A stretch of DNA of 64,000 nt from Planctomycetota bacterium (lineage in GTDB: Bacteria; Planctomycetota; Phycisphaerae; UBA1845; PWPN01): positions 62,001-126,000 of the forward strand of contig JAKLEZ010000017.1 of NCBI GenBank assembly GCA_022711465.1, written 5' to 3'. Each line of letters opens with the position of its first letter. Position 1 is the first letter of the stretch. Shown here piece after piece: positions 53,598 through 62,723 of this stretch. Under the pieces are notes generated by a model. The model had not been told where the DNA came from. It worked only from the letters and a program-made list of their open reading frames with translations, and did no database searches. The position numbers and the translations under genes were made by a program.

Positions 53598-55373
53598 ATG
53601 AGGAGGTTCGCCGCATCGGCCGCTATCACTCTGGTTCTTGTTGCAGGGTCATGTCCAAGCAGTGTGGTGTTGGCCAATGGAGGGCCGTTTGTCGTCAAGT
53701 ACCCCGAGGGCGACCCTGCGGCCAAGGGAGTGCTTGCGCCGCTGACCAATCAGCTCAAACCGGGACGGGAGGAGCGACTCAAAGTCCTCAAGGAGGATCT
53801 CGAACTTGTCTTCGTATCCGACCGGAGCCACATTCATGTCAGGGCGGGGGGGCAGGAAGCACCCTCACCGCTGCCGCCACTCGTTGTCGTGTCCGCGGCT
53901 TACACCATCGAGAACCCGACGGACAAGGACATTGAAGTCGCCTTCGGCTTTCCCATTCTGCGTGGCCTGTACATGAGTCCCTTCTCGATGATGCCCCATC
54001 CCGACGCTCAGGTTCGGTTGAACAACAAGGATTTCGTGCATTCGACGATCATTTCGAATTCGGCGATCTACGGCATGATCCGCGAGCAGGCCAGACGTAC
54101 GATCGAGGAAGCCATCGCCAAGGACGATCGGCTGAGCGTGCTGGTTGCTCAGACGCGAGCGACCGGCTGGGTACGACAGCGCGTGCGGGCTGCCCTGCGG
54201 ACCGCGGCCGGAGAGGACGGGGCTCTTCGGAAGGCCGTGAACAAGGATGCACTGGTTGGAGACGCGGCGGCGCCGGTGGCCGGACTGCGCGAGTCGGACC
54301 ATGAGGCCGCCAGGACGGCTCTGCGGGAGCATGCCGCCAGCGTGATGAAGTGGGACAAGAGCAGCGCCGGACTTCTTGTCGAATACGCGAGCCTCGATTG
54401 GGGAAGCTCTGACGCTCTGGCCAATCCGCCGGATCGACCTTACTTCCTCTGGGGCGGGGCTGTCGACAGCAACCAATGGGTCTACCGCAACCTTGGGCCG
54501 TTGAGTGCCATCGGCGAACAGAAAGCCACCCAGCTCTTCGCGACGCTGGCGGCGCGCTTTGACCAGACGGCTGCCAGCACTTACGAATCGATCTTCAGCT
54601 CATGGGGTGGCGACGTGCGGGAGCGATCCGTCGATCTGACCAGCGGGACCGTGCGCCCCAGGGAGATCACCGTCTCAACTCGGCCGGCGTCCGAGGAGCG
54701 GCACGCCCTGAGAGGGAGCGATCCGACGGTATATGCCCGCGTGGACTACCTGGACCCGAACGCCCGGACTACCGAGGCGGAGAAGGACTCTTGCAGAAGT
54801 CTCCTCGGAGACCTTCCAGTCGTGTTTACCTTTGCCCCGATGAACCTGATCCAGTACCAGGTCCGATTTCCGGCCAAGGCCACCCAGGTGCTGACCGTGA
54901 GCTACAAGCAATACGCGTACAAGGACACGCACGAGCCAGCCAGTTATCAGTTCGCTTATGTCCTGCACCCGGCCTCGATGTGGCGGCACTTTGGACCGAT
55001 TCACCTGAAGGTGGGGGTACCAGCCGGCACGCCGTTCAAGGCTTCGGTTGCCTGCGAGACCGGCGGCGTGGAAGAATACGAGCTGCCGAAGGACGTGCTG
55101 GTTGCACGACACTCTGATGGGAGTGCGAAGGATCGATACACCTTCCACCGGGCAACGCTTCGGGACAAGACCGGCGAGCTGTTCCTGGCGGTGGGCGCGG
55201 CCGCGATGGACCAGAGAACTCTCGAGCCGGTAGCGGCCCAGCCGCCTGCCGCGAGCTCGCCACCGGGCGGCGGCGGCACCGCTCAGGCCGCGACGCTGAC
55301 CGTGAGCACGCCGGCATTCAACCACAGCGCATCCCCGCGACCTCCGACCACCAGGATACCGTCAGGGCAATGA
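53598..55373 (+). CDS. Exported protein of unknown function
   Basis: 591 residues from the ATG preceded by AAAGGAG. Signal peptide MRRFAASAAITLVLVAGSCPSSVVLA. The mature protein starts NGGPFVVKYPEGDPAAKG, shows AAYTIENPTDKDIEVAFGFPILRGLYM, a long helical middle, and a beta-rich end with TQVLTVSYKQYAYKDTHEPASYQFAYVLHPASMWRHFGPIHLKV, a layout reminiscent of DUF4424-type surface proteins; this is a loose resemblance only. The last 45 residues are Pro/Thr/Ser rich. 79 bp downstream of the DUF4139-like gene and 9 bp before the next. Confidence 0.77.
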   Translation: MRRFAASAAITLVLVAGSCPSSVVLANGGPFVVKYPEGDPAAKGVLAPLTNQLKPGREERLKVLKEDLELVFVSDRSHIHVRAGGQEAPSPLPPLVVVSAAYTIENPTDKDIEVAFGFPILRGLYMSPFSMMPHPDAQVRLNNKDFVHSTIISNSAIYGMIREQARRTIEEAIAKDDRLSVLVAQTRATGWVRQRVRAALRTAAGEDGALRKAVNKDALVGDAAAPVAGLRESDHEAARTALREHAASVMKWDKSSAGLLVEYASLDWGSSDALANPPDRPYFLWGGAVDSNQWVYRNLGPLSAIGEQKATQLFATLAARFDQTAASTYESIFSSWGGDVRERSVDLTSGTVRPREITVSTRPASEERHALRGSDPTVYARVDYLDPNARTTEAEKDSCRSLLGDLPVVFTFAPMNLIQYQVRFPAKATQVLTVSYKQYAYKDTHEPASYQFAYVLHPASMWRHFGPIHLKVGVPAGTPFKASVACETGGVEEYELPKDVLVARHSDGSAKDRYTFHRATLRDKTGELFLAVGAAAMDQRTLEPVAAQPPAASSPPGGGGTAQAATLTVSTPAFNHSASPRPPTTRIPSGQ

Positions 55374-55382
55374 GGCTCATTC

Positions 55383-56708
55383 ATGAACCGCCGACAGTTC
55401 CTACGCTACACCATAGGGACGGCGACAGCGTCGCTAGGCGCAGCGGCGTGGACCGTCGCGCCCGTCGCCGTTTTCCTGGAGACTCGCAGCGGCGATGATG
55501 CGGCGGAATGCACGCGTCTTCCGCCGATGAGGCCAATCGACTTCGCACCGCGTCCCCGGGAGACCATGAAACAGGATCGCAAGCTCATCGTGGTGGTGTT
55601 TGGCGGCGGCACGCGATCCAGCGAGACCATTGACGATCCCTGCCATCGGCACATTCCTCGTCTGTGGAACGAGATGGTGCCGCGCGGCACGCTCCTGAGC
55701 CACATGCGTATCGAGCATCGTGTGGTGCACCCCAACTGCACGGCATCGATCATGACCGGGCACTGGGAATGGGATGACAACGATTGGTCGAAACCGCTGG
55801 CCCATCCCAGCCTGCTCGAGATTGTTCGCAAGGAGACCGGACAGCCGGACACATCGGCGTGGGCGTTCGTGTATGCATCCATCCTGGCGAGGATCAGCGA
55901 GAGCAGCGTTCCAGGCTATGGTCCGCCGGTGGCGGCCAACGTGGTTGAACCTCCGACCATCTCACGATCTGCAGCAGAACGGATGAGTCAGCTGCTGCAC
56001 GAAGCCGCCAGGCGTGGCTCCGTCGACGGGGAGTTGGCGGCCGCCCGGGAGTGTGCCCGGCTGGCTCGTCTGAACAGCCGGCTGAACATGAGCGGCCTTC
56101 GGTCGGAGCCGGCCCGAGCCTTTGTGGAGAGCGAGTACCGGGTCTGGAAAGGAGGCGACGGGACGACCAGTCACGATGCCTTTCTGACCGACCGAGCGGT
56201 TGCCTGCATGAAGCGGTTCGGGCCTGATGTTCTCGTTGTCGCCTTCGGCGAGATCGATTGCGCTCACTACGGCTCGTGGTCGAGGTATGTGGAGGCGATC
56301 CAGCGAACCGACGAGTTGACCTGGCGGCTCTGGCAAGCGACCCAGGAGATGGAGAGCTATCGCGGCAGGACGCTCATGCTGATTCTCCCTGATCATGGGC
56401 GGGAGCTAGAGAGCGCCGACGGCCCGGGTTTCATTCATCACAGCGATTTCTACACCGACCGGGGCGCCGACGAAGGGTGCCGACGGGTATGGATGCTGGC
56501 TCTCGGGCCGGGTGTGCGAGTCGGGGGGAGGGTCGACCGGCCGATACCCACCACCGCCGTTGCGGCCACGGCCCTGGAGTATCTGGGGCTGAAGGCCTCG
56601 GAAGGAGCCGCGGCTTCCGTGCTGACGGAGCTGCAGAGCCGCAGTGCAGCGAACGGACAGGAAAGGCCGCCCGGAAGACGCGTTGCGATGGCGGAGAAAG
56701 CGGGCTAA
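55383..56708 (+). CDS. Tat-exported alkaline-phosphatase-superfamily protein
   Basis: 441 residues. Twin-arginine signal NRRQFLRYTIGTATASLGAAA at the N-terminus. The core has VVVFGGGTRSSETIDD, HPNCTASIMTGHWEWDDND, FGPDVLVVAFGEIDCAHYGSW and LMLILPDHGRELESADG, consistent with the alkaline phosphatase/sulfatase fold: an acidic strand end, a Thr-containing TG turn and a DHG metal site. The usual nucleophile position is not certain, so the reaction is unknown. It follows the preceding gene by 9 bp and precedes a response regulator gene on the same strand. Confidence 0.8.
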   Translation: MNRRQFLRYTIGTATASLGAAAWTVAPVAVFLETRSGDDAAECTRLPPMRPIDFAPRPRETMKQDRKLIVVVFGGGTRSSETIDDPCHRHIPRLWNEMVPRGTLLSHMRIEHRVVHPNCTASIMTGHWEWDDNDWSKPLAHPSLLEIVRKETGQPDTSAWAFVYASILARISESSVPGYGPPVAANVVEPPTISRSAAERMSQLLHEAARRGSVDGELAAARECARLARLNSRLNMSGLRSEPARAFVESEYRVWKGGDGTTSHDAFLTDRAVACMKRFGPDVLVVAFGEIDCAHYGSWSRYVEAIQRTDELTWRLWQATQEMESYRGRTLMLILPDHGRELESADGPGFIHHSDFYTDRGADEGCRRVWMLALGPGVRVGGRVDRPIPTTAVAATALEYLGLKASEGAAASVLTELQSRSAANGQERPPGRRVAMAEKAG

Positions 56709-56791
56709 TCTGGATTCCTCTGGATCGACGCAGGTCGGGGACCTTGGCGACGTCGACCCATGGGCGCCTGTTCATGGGATGGGAGTGGTGA

Positions 56792-57487
56792 ATGGTGCGG
56801 ATCCTGGTCATCGAGGATGACGCCGCCATCCGGCAAGGGATTGTGGATGCGGTCGAATCGGAAGGGTACTCTACATTCGAGGCGGCAGACGCCGTTCGGG
56901 GACGCGACATGGCCCTGGGCGTGGAGTGTGATCTGGTTTTGCTGGATCTGGTCCTGCCTCGCGGCGACGGGTTGGATATCCTTCGCGACGTCCGGTCCGC
57001 CCGCCCGACCTTGCCGGTGATCATTCTGACTGCCCGCGGAGCTGAGGACGACCGCATCAAAGGACTGAAGCTTGGGGCGGACGACTACGTGGTCAAGCCG
57101 TTCAGTGTGAAGGAACTGCTGGCCCGCATCGAGGCTGTCCTACGGCGGTCGCCGGAGCGACCGGTGGACATTCGTGAAGTTCGTCTGCCCGGCGGCGTGG
57201 CCGACCTGGAGCGGCGGGAACTGCGATTCCAGGACGGGGGGCGAACTGAGCTGTCCGAGCGGGAGTCGGAGCTACTCCGATACTTGGCGATGAACCCGGG
57301 GCGGGCCGTTTCCCGGGAGGAGATCCTGTCCCACGTTTGGCGGCTCGACCCTAACGGCATCGAGACGCGTACGATCGACATGCACGTAGCCCGATTACGT
57401 GAGAAGCTTCGTGATGACGGAGCCCAGCCGCGCGTGCTGCTCACGGTACGGGGCAAGGGCTACATGTTCGCCTCGGAGGGTGGTTGA
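56792..57487 (+). CDS. OmpR/PhoB-type response regulator
   Basis: 231 residues. Receiver domain with Asp9/Asp10 (ILVIEDD), phosphorylated Asp52 (LVLLDLVLP), Thr80 (IILTARG) and Lys102 (YVVKPF). The winged-helix DNA-binding domain (about 135-228) ends EILSHVWRLDPNGIETRTIDMHVARLREKL and VRGKGYMFA. It binds promoter repeats when phosphorylated. Its stop overlaps the kinase start (TGATG), so both are produced together, downstream of three exported-protein genes that may be its targets or sensor partners. Confidence 0.96.
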   Translation: MVRILVIEDDAAIRQGIVDAVESEGYSTFEAADAVRGRDMALGVECDLVLLDLVLPRGDGLDILRDVRSARPTLPVIILTARGAEDDRIKGLKLGADDYVVKPFSVKELLARIEAVLRRSPERPVDIREVRLPGGVADLERRELRFQDGGRTELSERESELLRYLAMNPGRAVSREEILSHVWRLDPNGIETRTIDMHVARLREKLRDDGAQPRVLLTVRGKGYMFASEGG

Positions 57488-59355
57488 TGCGCCCGTGGCA
57501 CACATGGACGTTGTTCGCCGCGGCTCTGGCCGTCGTCTTGGCGGCCCTGGCCTGGAGCACACGTACCATCGTGCGCCTGGATCGGGCTGAAGTCGAGGCC
57601 CGGCATCAGACCGCTGTGGAGGAGGCCGTTCGCCTGGTCCTATGGCGAATGGACTCGGCCCTGGCCCCCCTGATCGCGCAGGAGAGCGGGCAGCCGTATT
57701 TCGCCTATGTGCCCTTCTATCCAGCCGAGCGAGCCTACACCCGGATGTACGCCAACATCAGTGCTGGTGATGTGCTGATGCCCTCTCCCCTGTTGATGCA
57801 GCCGCAACCGCGCGTTCTGGTGCATTTTCAGATTGACGCAGCCGGTCGATTCAGCTCGCCGCAGGTACCGGTCGGTGAGAAACGGACCCTGGCCGAGCAA
57901 CAGGGGTATCGATCGGCAGCAGAGATTGAGGACTCCGCCCGACGGCTGGCGGCGCTGAGCGACACGCTCGAACCGGATCGGCTGCGCGACCGGTTGTCTC
58001 TTCCCGTGGTTCGAAACCCTGCCGTGGTGTCCTTACCCTCCGACCAGCCGGATGCCCAGCTCGCGGGCCCGCCCCCGCGGGCTCAGGCGATGGTCCAGCA
58101 GCAAGCCGTTCGCCCGCAGCCTTCCGATGGGGGGAAGCTGACGAAAGGACAGCAGCGGATCATCGAGGACAACAGCCGTCGTGCCCAGCAGCAGGTCGAG
58201 GCCCAGCAGGGCTTCATGAGCGGCAATTTGCTCAATGTGGACCCGTACAACACGAATGTGGCTGCCGGTCTCATGCAGCCGTTCTGGATCGGGGACATGC
58301 TGGTGCTGGCTCGAAGGATCTCGGCCAACGGGCAGGAGTACATCCAGGGCTGCCAGCTGGACTGGCCGGCCATTCGCCAGTGGCTGCTGACCGATGTCCG
58401 AGACACTCTGCCGGCGGCGGCGCTGGAACCGATGGGTGGCCGCACCGACGACCGTGCGATCTACCGACTGGCCGCCCTGCCGGTGCGGCTGATCTCCGGG
58501 CCGGTGCCGGTGGACGCGGATTCAGCTCCTTCGACGCTGAGGATCTCTTTGCCGCTGGCCTGGGCTTGCGTTCTGGTTGCCGCGACCGCGGTTGCCGTCC
58601 TGCTGAAGGGTGCCGTCTCGCTGAGCGAACGGCGTGGGGCGTTCGTATCGGCCGTCACTCACGAACTGCGGACGCCGTTGACCACGTTCCGGCTGTACAC
58701 GGATCTGCTGGAGCAGGGCCGCGTCACCGGCGAGGAGAAGCGCCGGCAGTATCTGACGACGTTGCGGGCTCAGGCTGAGCGGCTCTGCCACTTGGTCGAC
58801 AACGTCCTGGCTTACGCTCGTCTGGAGCGTGGCAACCATCGGCGGCCGCTGGAGACGATTGACCTGTCGGATTGGCTGGCCCAGGCCGGCCCGAGACTAG
58901 CCGAGCGGGCGGCCCAGGCGGGAATGGAGTTTGGGGTGGTGATCAACGATGAGCAGGCGGCGGTGAGCCAAGAGGGGCATGCCGAGCGGCGGTCTAGGCT
59001 ATTTGTTCGCGCGGACGAGTCGGCCATGGAGCAGATTCTGCTGAATCTCGTGGATAATGCGTGCAAGTACGCGTCCGGCGCTGAGCGGAAGGCGATCGAG
59101 ATCATCGCCGGGCGGCGAGGTACCGGGGTGGAGATCATGGTCCGGGATCATGGCCCGGGAATTGCCGAGCGTGATTGCCGAACACTGTTTCGGCCGTTCC
59201 ACAAATCGGCGAGCAAGGCGGCCAACTCGGCGCCGGGTGTTGGCCTGGGTTTGAGCCTCAGCCGTCGACTCGCTCGCGAAATGGGGGGTGATTTGCGGCT
59301 CGACAGCGCGATTCAGACCGGTGCGTGTTTTGTGCTTTCTCTCCGGGCGGAATGA
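57487..59355 (+). CDS. Membrane sensor histidine kinase
   Basis: 622 residues from ATG at 57487. Helix 1 (about 6-24) and helix 2 (about 356-378) enclose a 330-residue extracytoplasmic sensor region without recognised domain. No HAMP is evident. The H-box is FVSAVTHELRTPLTTFRLYTDLL (His near 391), the N-box is NLVDNACKYASG near 518, G1 is DHGPGIAERD and G2 is GVGLGLSLSRRLAREMGG near 585. It phosphorylates the adjacent OmpR-type regulator. The sensed signal is unknown; co-location with exported proteins suggests an envelope or surface cue. Confidence 0.95.
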   Translation: MRPWHTWTLFAAALAVVLAALAWSTRTIVRLDRAEVEARHQTAVEEAVRLVLWRMDSALAPLIAQESGQPYFAYVPFYPAERAYTRMYANISAGDVLMPSPLLMQPQPRVLVHFQIDAAGRFSSPQVPVGEKRTLAEQQGYRSAAEIEDSARRLAALSDTLEPDRLRDRLSLPVVRNPAVVSLPSDQPDAQLAGPPPRAQAMVQQQAVRPQPSDGGKLTKGQQRIIEDNSRRAQQQVEAQQGFMSGNLLNVDPYNTNVAAGLMQPFWIGDMLVLARRISANGQEYIQGCQLDWPAIRQWLLTDVRDTLPAAALEPMGGRTDDRAIYRLAALPVRLISGPVPVDADSAPSTLRISLPLAWACVLVAATAVAVLLKGAVSLSERRGAFVSAVTHELRTPLTTFRLYTDLLEQGRVTGEEKRRQYLTTLRAQAERLCHLVDNVLAYARLERGNHRRPLETIDLSDWLAQAGPRLAERAAQAGMEFGVVINDEQAAVSQEGHAERRSRLFVRADESAMEQILLNLVDNACKYASGAERKAIEIIAGRRGTGVEIMVRDHGPGIAERDCRTLFRPFHKSASKAANSAPGVGLGLSLSRRLAREMGGDLRLDSAIQTGACFVLSLRAE

Positions 59356-59398
59356 CGCAGGACAACTTGCTGCCGGTGTACCGATCTCCCGGCACGTT

Positions 59399-61423
59399 CT
59401 ACGGCTGCGCGATCAGTACTCCGTGTACATCGACTCGGGGCAGGGTGACCGACAGGACGCCATCGGACCAGGTCCATTCCCCCACACCTCCTTCCGGAAC
59501 CCACTCCAATTTCTGCGGCTTGACCGGGAGGCGCCATTTCACCGAGATGGGCCCGACGGGCGGGACGTAGTCGATCAGGGCGTACTCATTCGAGGTAGGC
59601 ACGTTGGCCCGATTCAAGAAGTGCAGGGCGGGCTGTCCGTTCCTGGTCCTGCGCAGAGCGACGTCGAGGCACGGCGGGCCGCTCACCGTGAAGGCCGGCT
59701 CCGGGAAGACGCGTTGAACCACCTGCCCGATGAACTCACGAAGGTAGGGGCTGTGGAGGTGAAGGAACCGCAGCCCAACCGGACCATAGATCGCCCCGAC
59801 GATGCCGTTCTCATGCCGGGCAACGGTGGCCGCAATCTCGCCGTCCTTCCGAGTATCCCGAGTCGGGTATCGCCAGCCAACCGCCTCGGCCCGCTGCAAC
59901 GTGACTTTCTGCCAAGGGCCGTTGATCGCCCCGATTCCATGGGGGGACGCCAGCTCGGCTGGAACCTCCTGCGGCTGCCCTTCGAGCTTGACACCGAGGA
60001 TGGGCTCGAACTGCCTGGCCGCCGCAGTCCCGACCAGAAGGAGTCGACCGCCATCTCGCACGTAGGCGAGAATCTCGTCCTTCATGCCATTGGCGAACCG
60101 GTCATAGTCCGGTACGACGATGCACGGATAGTCCTTGAGGCGTCCCTTGATCTGGTGTTCCGCGAGAATGTCGACCGAGTAGTGGAGTTCGAGCAGGGCA
60201 TGGAGAGTGCCGACCAGCTCTGGAAAGCTGCCCCAAGCCGCGCCCACGCTGTCGGAGCGGTCCTCGATGACCGCGGTGGACATCAGCAGGGCGACCTGCG
60301 GAATCGACGTGCTCTTGTGGCTCACGGTCTGGCGTAGGCGGCAGAAATCGGCCACCCGGCCGGTGGTCTCGATGACCGCGTCGGCGATGTGACCCTTTCG
60401 GGTCGGCTGGTAATAGATCTGAAAGCCGCCTCCCTGCATGAGAACCACGGCCGCCTCCTGCTGAAGATGGACGGCGGGCTTGATGTTCTGGCCCATGCCC
60501 GCCAGGTTGTTCACGAAGCCCCAGGCCATCAGGTCCCAGGGCATGGTGGTGGAAGCGGTGTAGCGAGCCTCGGGGCGGGCCCGATCGACGGAGTTGGTGG
60601 GATCGTAGTCGCCGGAGACGAAATCGACTTTGACCCTGACCGGCCAGGGGGTGAGCGTGGTGTACAACCAGTTGCTGGCCACCTGGAACCCTGGGCGTGC
60701 GGCATGGACGGCGTCCACCCAGTGCCCGACGTATTGCTCGAAATGACGCCGGTTGAATCGTTTCCACTCCAGCCAGTTGGGCTGGTTGCGGTTCGTGGGA
60801 GCCTGATCGAAGCCGGTTTCCTTCTTCCACGCCGCCAGTGCTTCAGGAGAGTAGTCCCAGCGGGCGGCCCAGCATTCGCCATCGACCCACGCCCCGTCCA
60901 GATCGTACTTTGTGGCCGCCTCGACGAGTTGCGGGATCATGACCTGGTCGACGTACGGGCTGAACACGCTGGTGTTGTTCGTATCCCGCTGTCCGGTGGC
61001 GTTCATCGCTCCCCACTCCGGGTTATTGGCCAGTGCGGCCATGTCGAACAGGCCGGAGAAGTGGATGTACAAGGCCACGCCATGGTCGCGGGTCACTTTG
61101 CGCCAGATCTGCAGCGAGTCCCTGGTCATGTGCGGCGCGGAAGGCCCGATGCTCGACGGCCAGCCCAAATACCCACCGTGTCCCTTGCTGTCGTACTGGA
61201 CGTAGTTTGGCCGCACGCGGGTGAGGAGCTTGGCAACCATCTCCTCAGTCACATCGGCACCGAGGGCCGGGTCGCCGGGGCCGGGGTGCAGATCGAAATG
61301 CAGCCCGAAGAAGGACTCCGCCCTGGGCAGCGGGCGATGGCCGGCCCTATCTTCTCCCATCGATGCCGAGGCGCATGCCAAACAACCACTCACGACAAGG
61401 ACGTAGAACCGGTTTCTGAGCAT
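59399..61423 (-). CDS. Secreted glycoside hydrolase-like protein (GH29/GH42-like)
   Basis: 674 residues from the ATG preceded by AAAGGAAG. Signal peptide MLRNRFYVLVVSGCLACASAS. The barrel starts FFGLHFDLHPGPGDPALG and runs VALYIHFSGLFDMAAL, DLDGAWVDGECWAARWDYSPEALAAWKKETG (a likely acidic active-site strand) and FQVASNWLYTTLTPWPVRVKVDFVSGDYDP. A Rossmann-like region (CIVVPDYDRFANGMKDEILAYVRDGGRLLLVGTAAARQF) resembles the beta-galactosidase trimerisation domain. A C-terminal beta domain closes the protein. Specificity unknown, possibly fucose or galactose linkages. Convergent with the histidine kinase gene. Confidence 0.85.
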   Translation of the reverse strand: MLRNRFYVLVVSGCLACASASMGEDRAGHRPLPRAESFFGLHFDLHPGPGDPALGADVTEEMVAKLLTRVRPNYVQYDSKGHGGYLGWPSSIGPSAPHMTRDSLQIWRKVTRDHGVALYIHFSGLFDMAALANNPEWGAMNATGQRDTNNTSVFSPYVDQVMIPQLVEAATKYDLDGAWVDGECWAARWDYSPEALAAWKKETGFDQAPTNRNQPNWLEWKRFNRRHFEQYVGHWVDAVHAARPGFQVASNWLYTTLTPWPVRVKVDFVSGDYDPTNSVDRARPEARYTASTTMPWDLMAWGFVNNLAGMGQNIKPAVHLQQEAAVVLMQGGGFQIYYQPTRKGHIADAVIETTGRVADFCRLRQTVSHKSTSIPQVALLMSTAVIEDRSDSVGAAWGSFPELVGTLHALLELHYSVDILAEHQIKGRLKDYPCIVVPDYDRFANGMKDEILAYVRDGGRLLLVGTAAARQFEPILGVKLEGQPQEVPAELASPHGIGAINGPWQKVTLQRAEAVGWRYPTRDTRKDGEIAATVARHENGIVGAIYGPVGLRFLHLHSPYLREFIGQVVQRVFPEPAFTVSGPPCLDVALRRTRNGQPALHFLNRANVPTSNEYALIDYVPPVGPISVKWRLPVKPQKLEWVPEGGVGEWTWSDGVLSVTLPRVDVHGVLIAQP

Positions 61424-62045
61424 GGATGGCTTCCTTTCTGGCCGATCTGCCCTACACCGCAGATGTCTGTGGCCCGATGCCGCCTCTGACTTGACCGGCG
61501 TCGGTCCACGGCCACCCGGCGTCTGCAGGGTGTCGAGACTCACGGCCGTCGTCGAGTTTCCGCTTGCGACGTCAGGTCCGCCGGGCTGTCGCACCGGGGA
61601 GTATACCACGACCAGATGGTGGGCGAGGCCCTGCTCCCGGCTGCGAGGTTTTACCTCAACCGGGCTTGCGGGATGAACGATGAATACCCGCGGTTCCCAT
61701 CTTTGTGGAGTCCGGGAGGTTCACGCAGGCATGCAAGTTCAAGGGATCGCGGGCGAGAAGAAGCGGCACCCGTCAACCGGCGGCGACAGGACGTCCTTCC
61801 GGGAATCCTGCCCGAGGCTGCTTCCACTCAAACGGACGCCCGATACGGTTGAGTCGCTCTCGCCGGACCTCGGACTGACCGAGGTGATCTGCCCGTTCCA
61901 GGGCCGCCTGGCCGGCACGGCCAACCAGATGGTCACGGCTCTGTTAGCCGTGCTCATCCTGGCGATCATTGTCTTTCCTGCTTCTTTCGGCGGCACCTGG
62001 GGAACCATGCTCACCAAGATCATGTACTGGCTCTACTGACTTCTC
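61424..62045. other. 0.6-kb region between the glycosidase-like and methyltransferase genes
   Basis: Contains one possible small gene (61680-62039, separate entry). Otherwise only the glycosidase leader with AAAGGAAG and no clear promoter. Confidence 0.4.
61680..62039 (+). CDS. Possible small membrane protein
   Basis: 119 codons from ATG. The first 80 residues are polar and do not look like a known domain; the end MVTALLAVLILAIIVFPASFGG...MYWLY is a clear membrane helix followed by a short aromatic tail. A 36-residue product from the internal ATG at 61929 is an alternative. There is no strong ribosome site for either, and it is convergent with the methyltransferase gene 6 bp away. Confidence 0.35.
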   Translation: MNTRGSHLCGVREVHAGMQVQGIAGEKKRHPSTGGDRTSFRESCPRLLPLKRTPDTVESLSPDLGLTEVICPFQGRLAGTANQMVTALLAVLILAIIVFPASFGGTWGTMLTKIMYWLY

Positions 62046-62669
62046 TTACTTGAAGCACAGTCCTATGAAGTTCCATGCCGTGGACGGATGTCCCGCGTAG
62101 ATGTATTCGTCGTTCTGGCAGAACACCATGACCCTACGGAAATGTGGGCTGAGTGCTCCCACGAATGAGTCGTAATCGTACTCATGGACGTGGTGATGCT
62201 GCCTGGACACTGACCGATCGGCCCGGCTGCGCGGCGTGCTCAGGATGAACAGCCCCCCATCCTTGAGGTGCCGGGCACAGTTAGCCACCATCAACCGGCC
62301 GTCGTCGGCGCTGACGTGTTCGATCATTTCGAAGCTGACCACGACGTCGTAGTCGCCCTTTGGCGTCTGTTGGGGATGCACGATGTCCCCGACCACGTAT
62401 TCCAGGTTATCGCGATGATAGGTGGCCGCACACCGAGCCACGGACTCCGGGTCGATGTCCAGCCCGGTGACCCGGCGCACGTGCCGGCTGAAGAAGTTGC
62501 ACCCGAAGCCAGCCCCGCATCCGACCTCCATGACCTTGTCCGTTTCCCGCATCCACTTGCAGGCGAACTTGTACCGGGCGATCGTGAAACCGATCATTTC
62601 CAGTGGTTCGTCCGGGTTGTTGAGCTCGACCCGAATGCGGATCGGACAATTCACGTGGTCGGTTCTCAT
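62046..62669 (-). CDS. Class I SAM-dependent methyltransferase
   Basis: 207 residues. Motif I is KVMEVGCGAGFGCNFF, acidic loop TGLDIDPESVARC, then VVGDIVHPQQ, DVVVSFEMIEHV (motif IV-like) and LKDGGLFILSTPRS. These are the marks of the Methyltransf_11/23 group that often acts in surface sugar or polyketide-like pathways. GGGAG lies nine bases before the ATG. It follows the radical SAM gene by 54 bp on the same strand, and with the glycosyltransferase-like tail forms a possible surface-glycan or small-molecule unit. Confidence 0.9.
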   Translation of the reverse strand: MRTDHVNCPIRIRVELNNPDEPLEMIGFTIARYKFACKWMRETDKVMEVGCGAGFGCNFFSRHVRRVTGLDIDPESVARCAATYHRDNLEYVVGDIVHPQQTPKGDYDVVVSFEMIEHVSADDGRLMVANCARHLKDGGLFILSTPRSRADRSVSRQHHHVHEYDYDSFVGALSPHFRRVMVFCQNDEYIYAGHPSTAWNFIGLCFK

Positions 62670-62723
62670 TCTCGGTCATCTCCCTGCCGCCCGCGAGCGG
62701 GTCGAGTGTCCTGCCCGGGGCGG

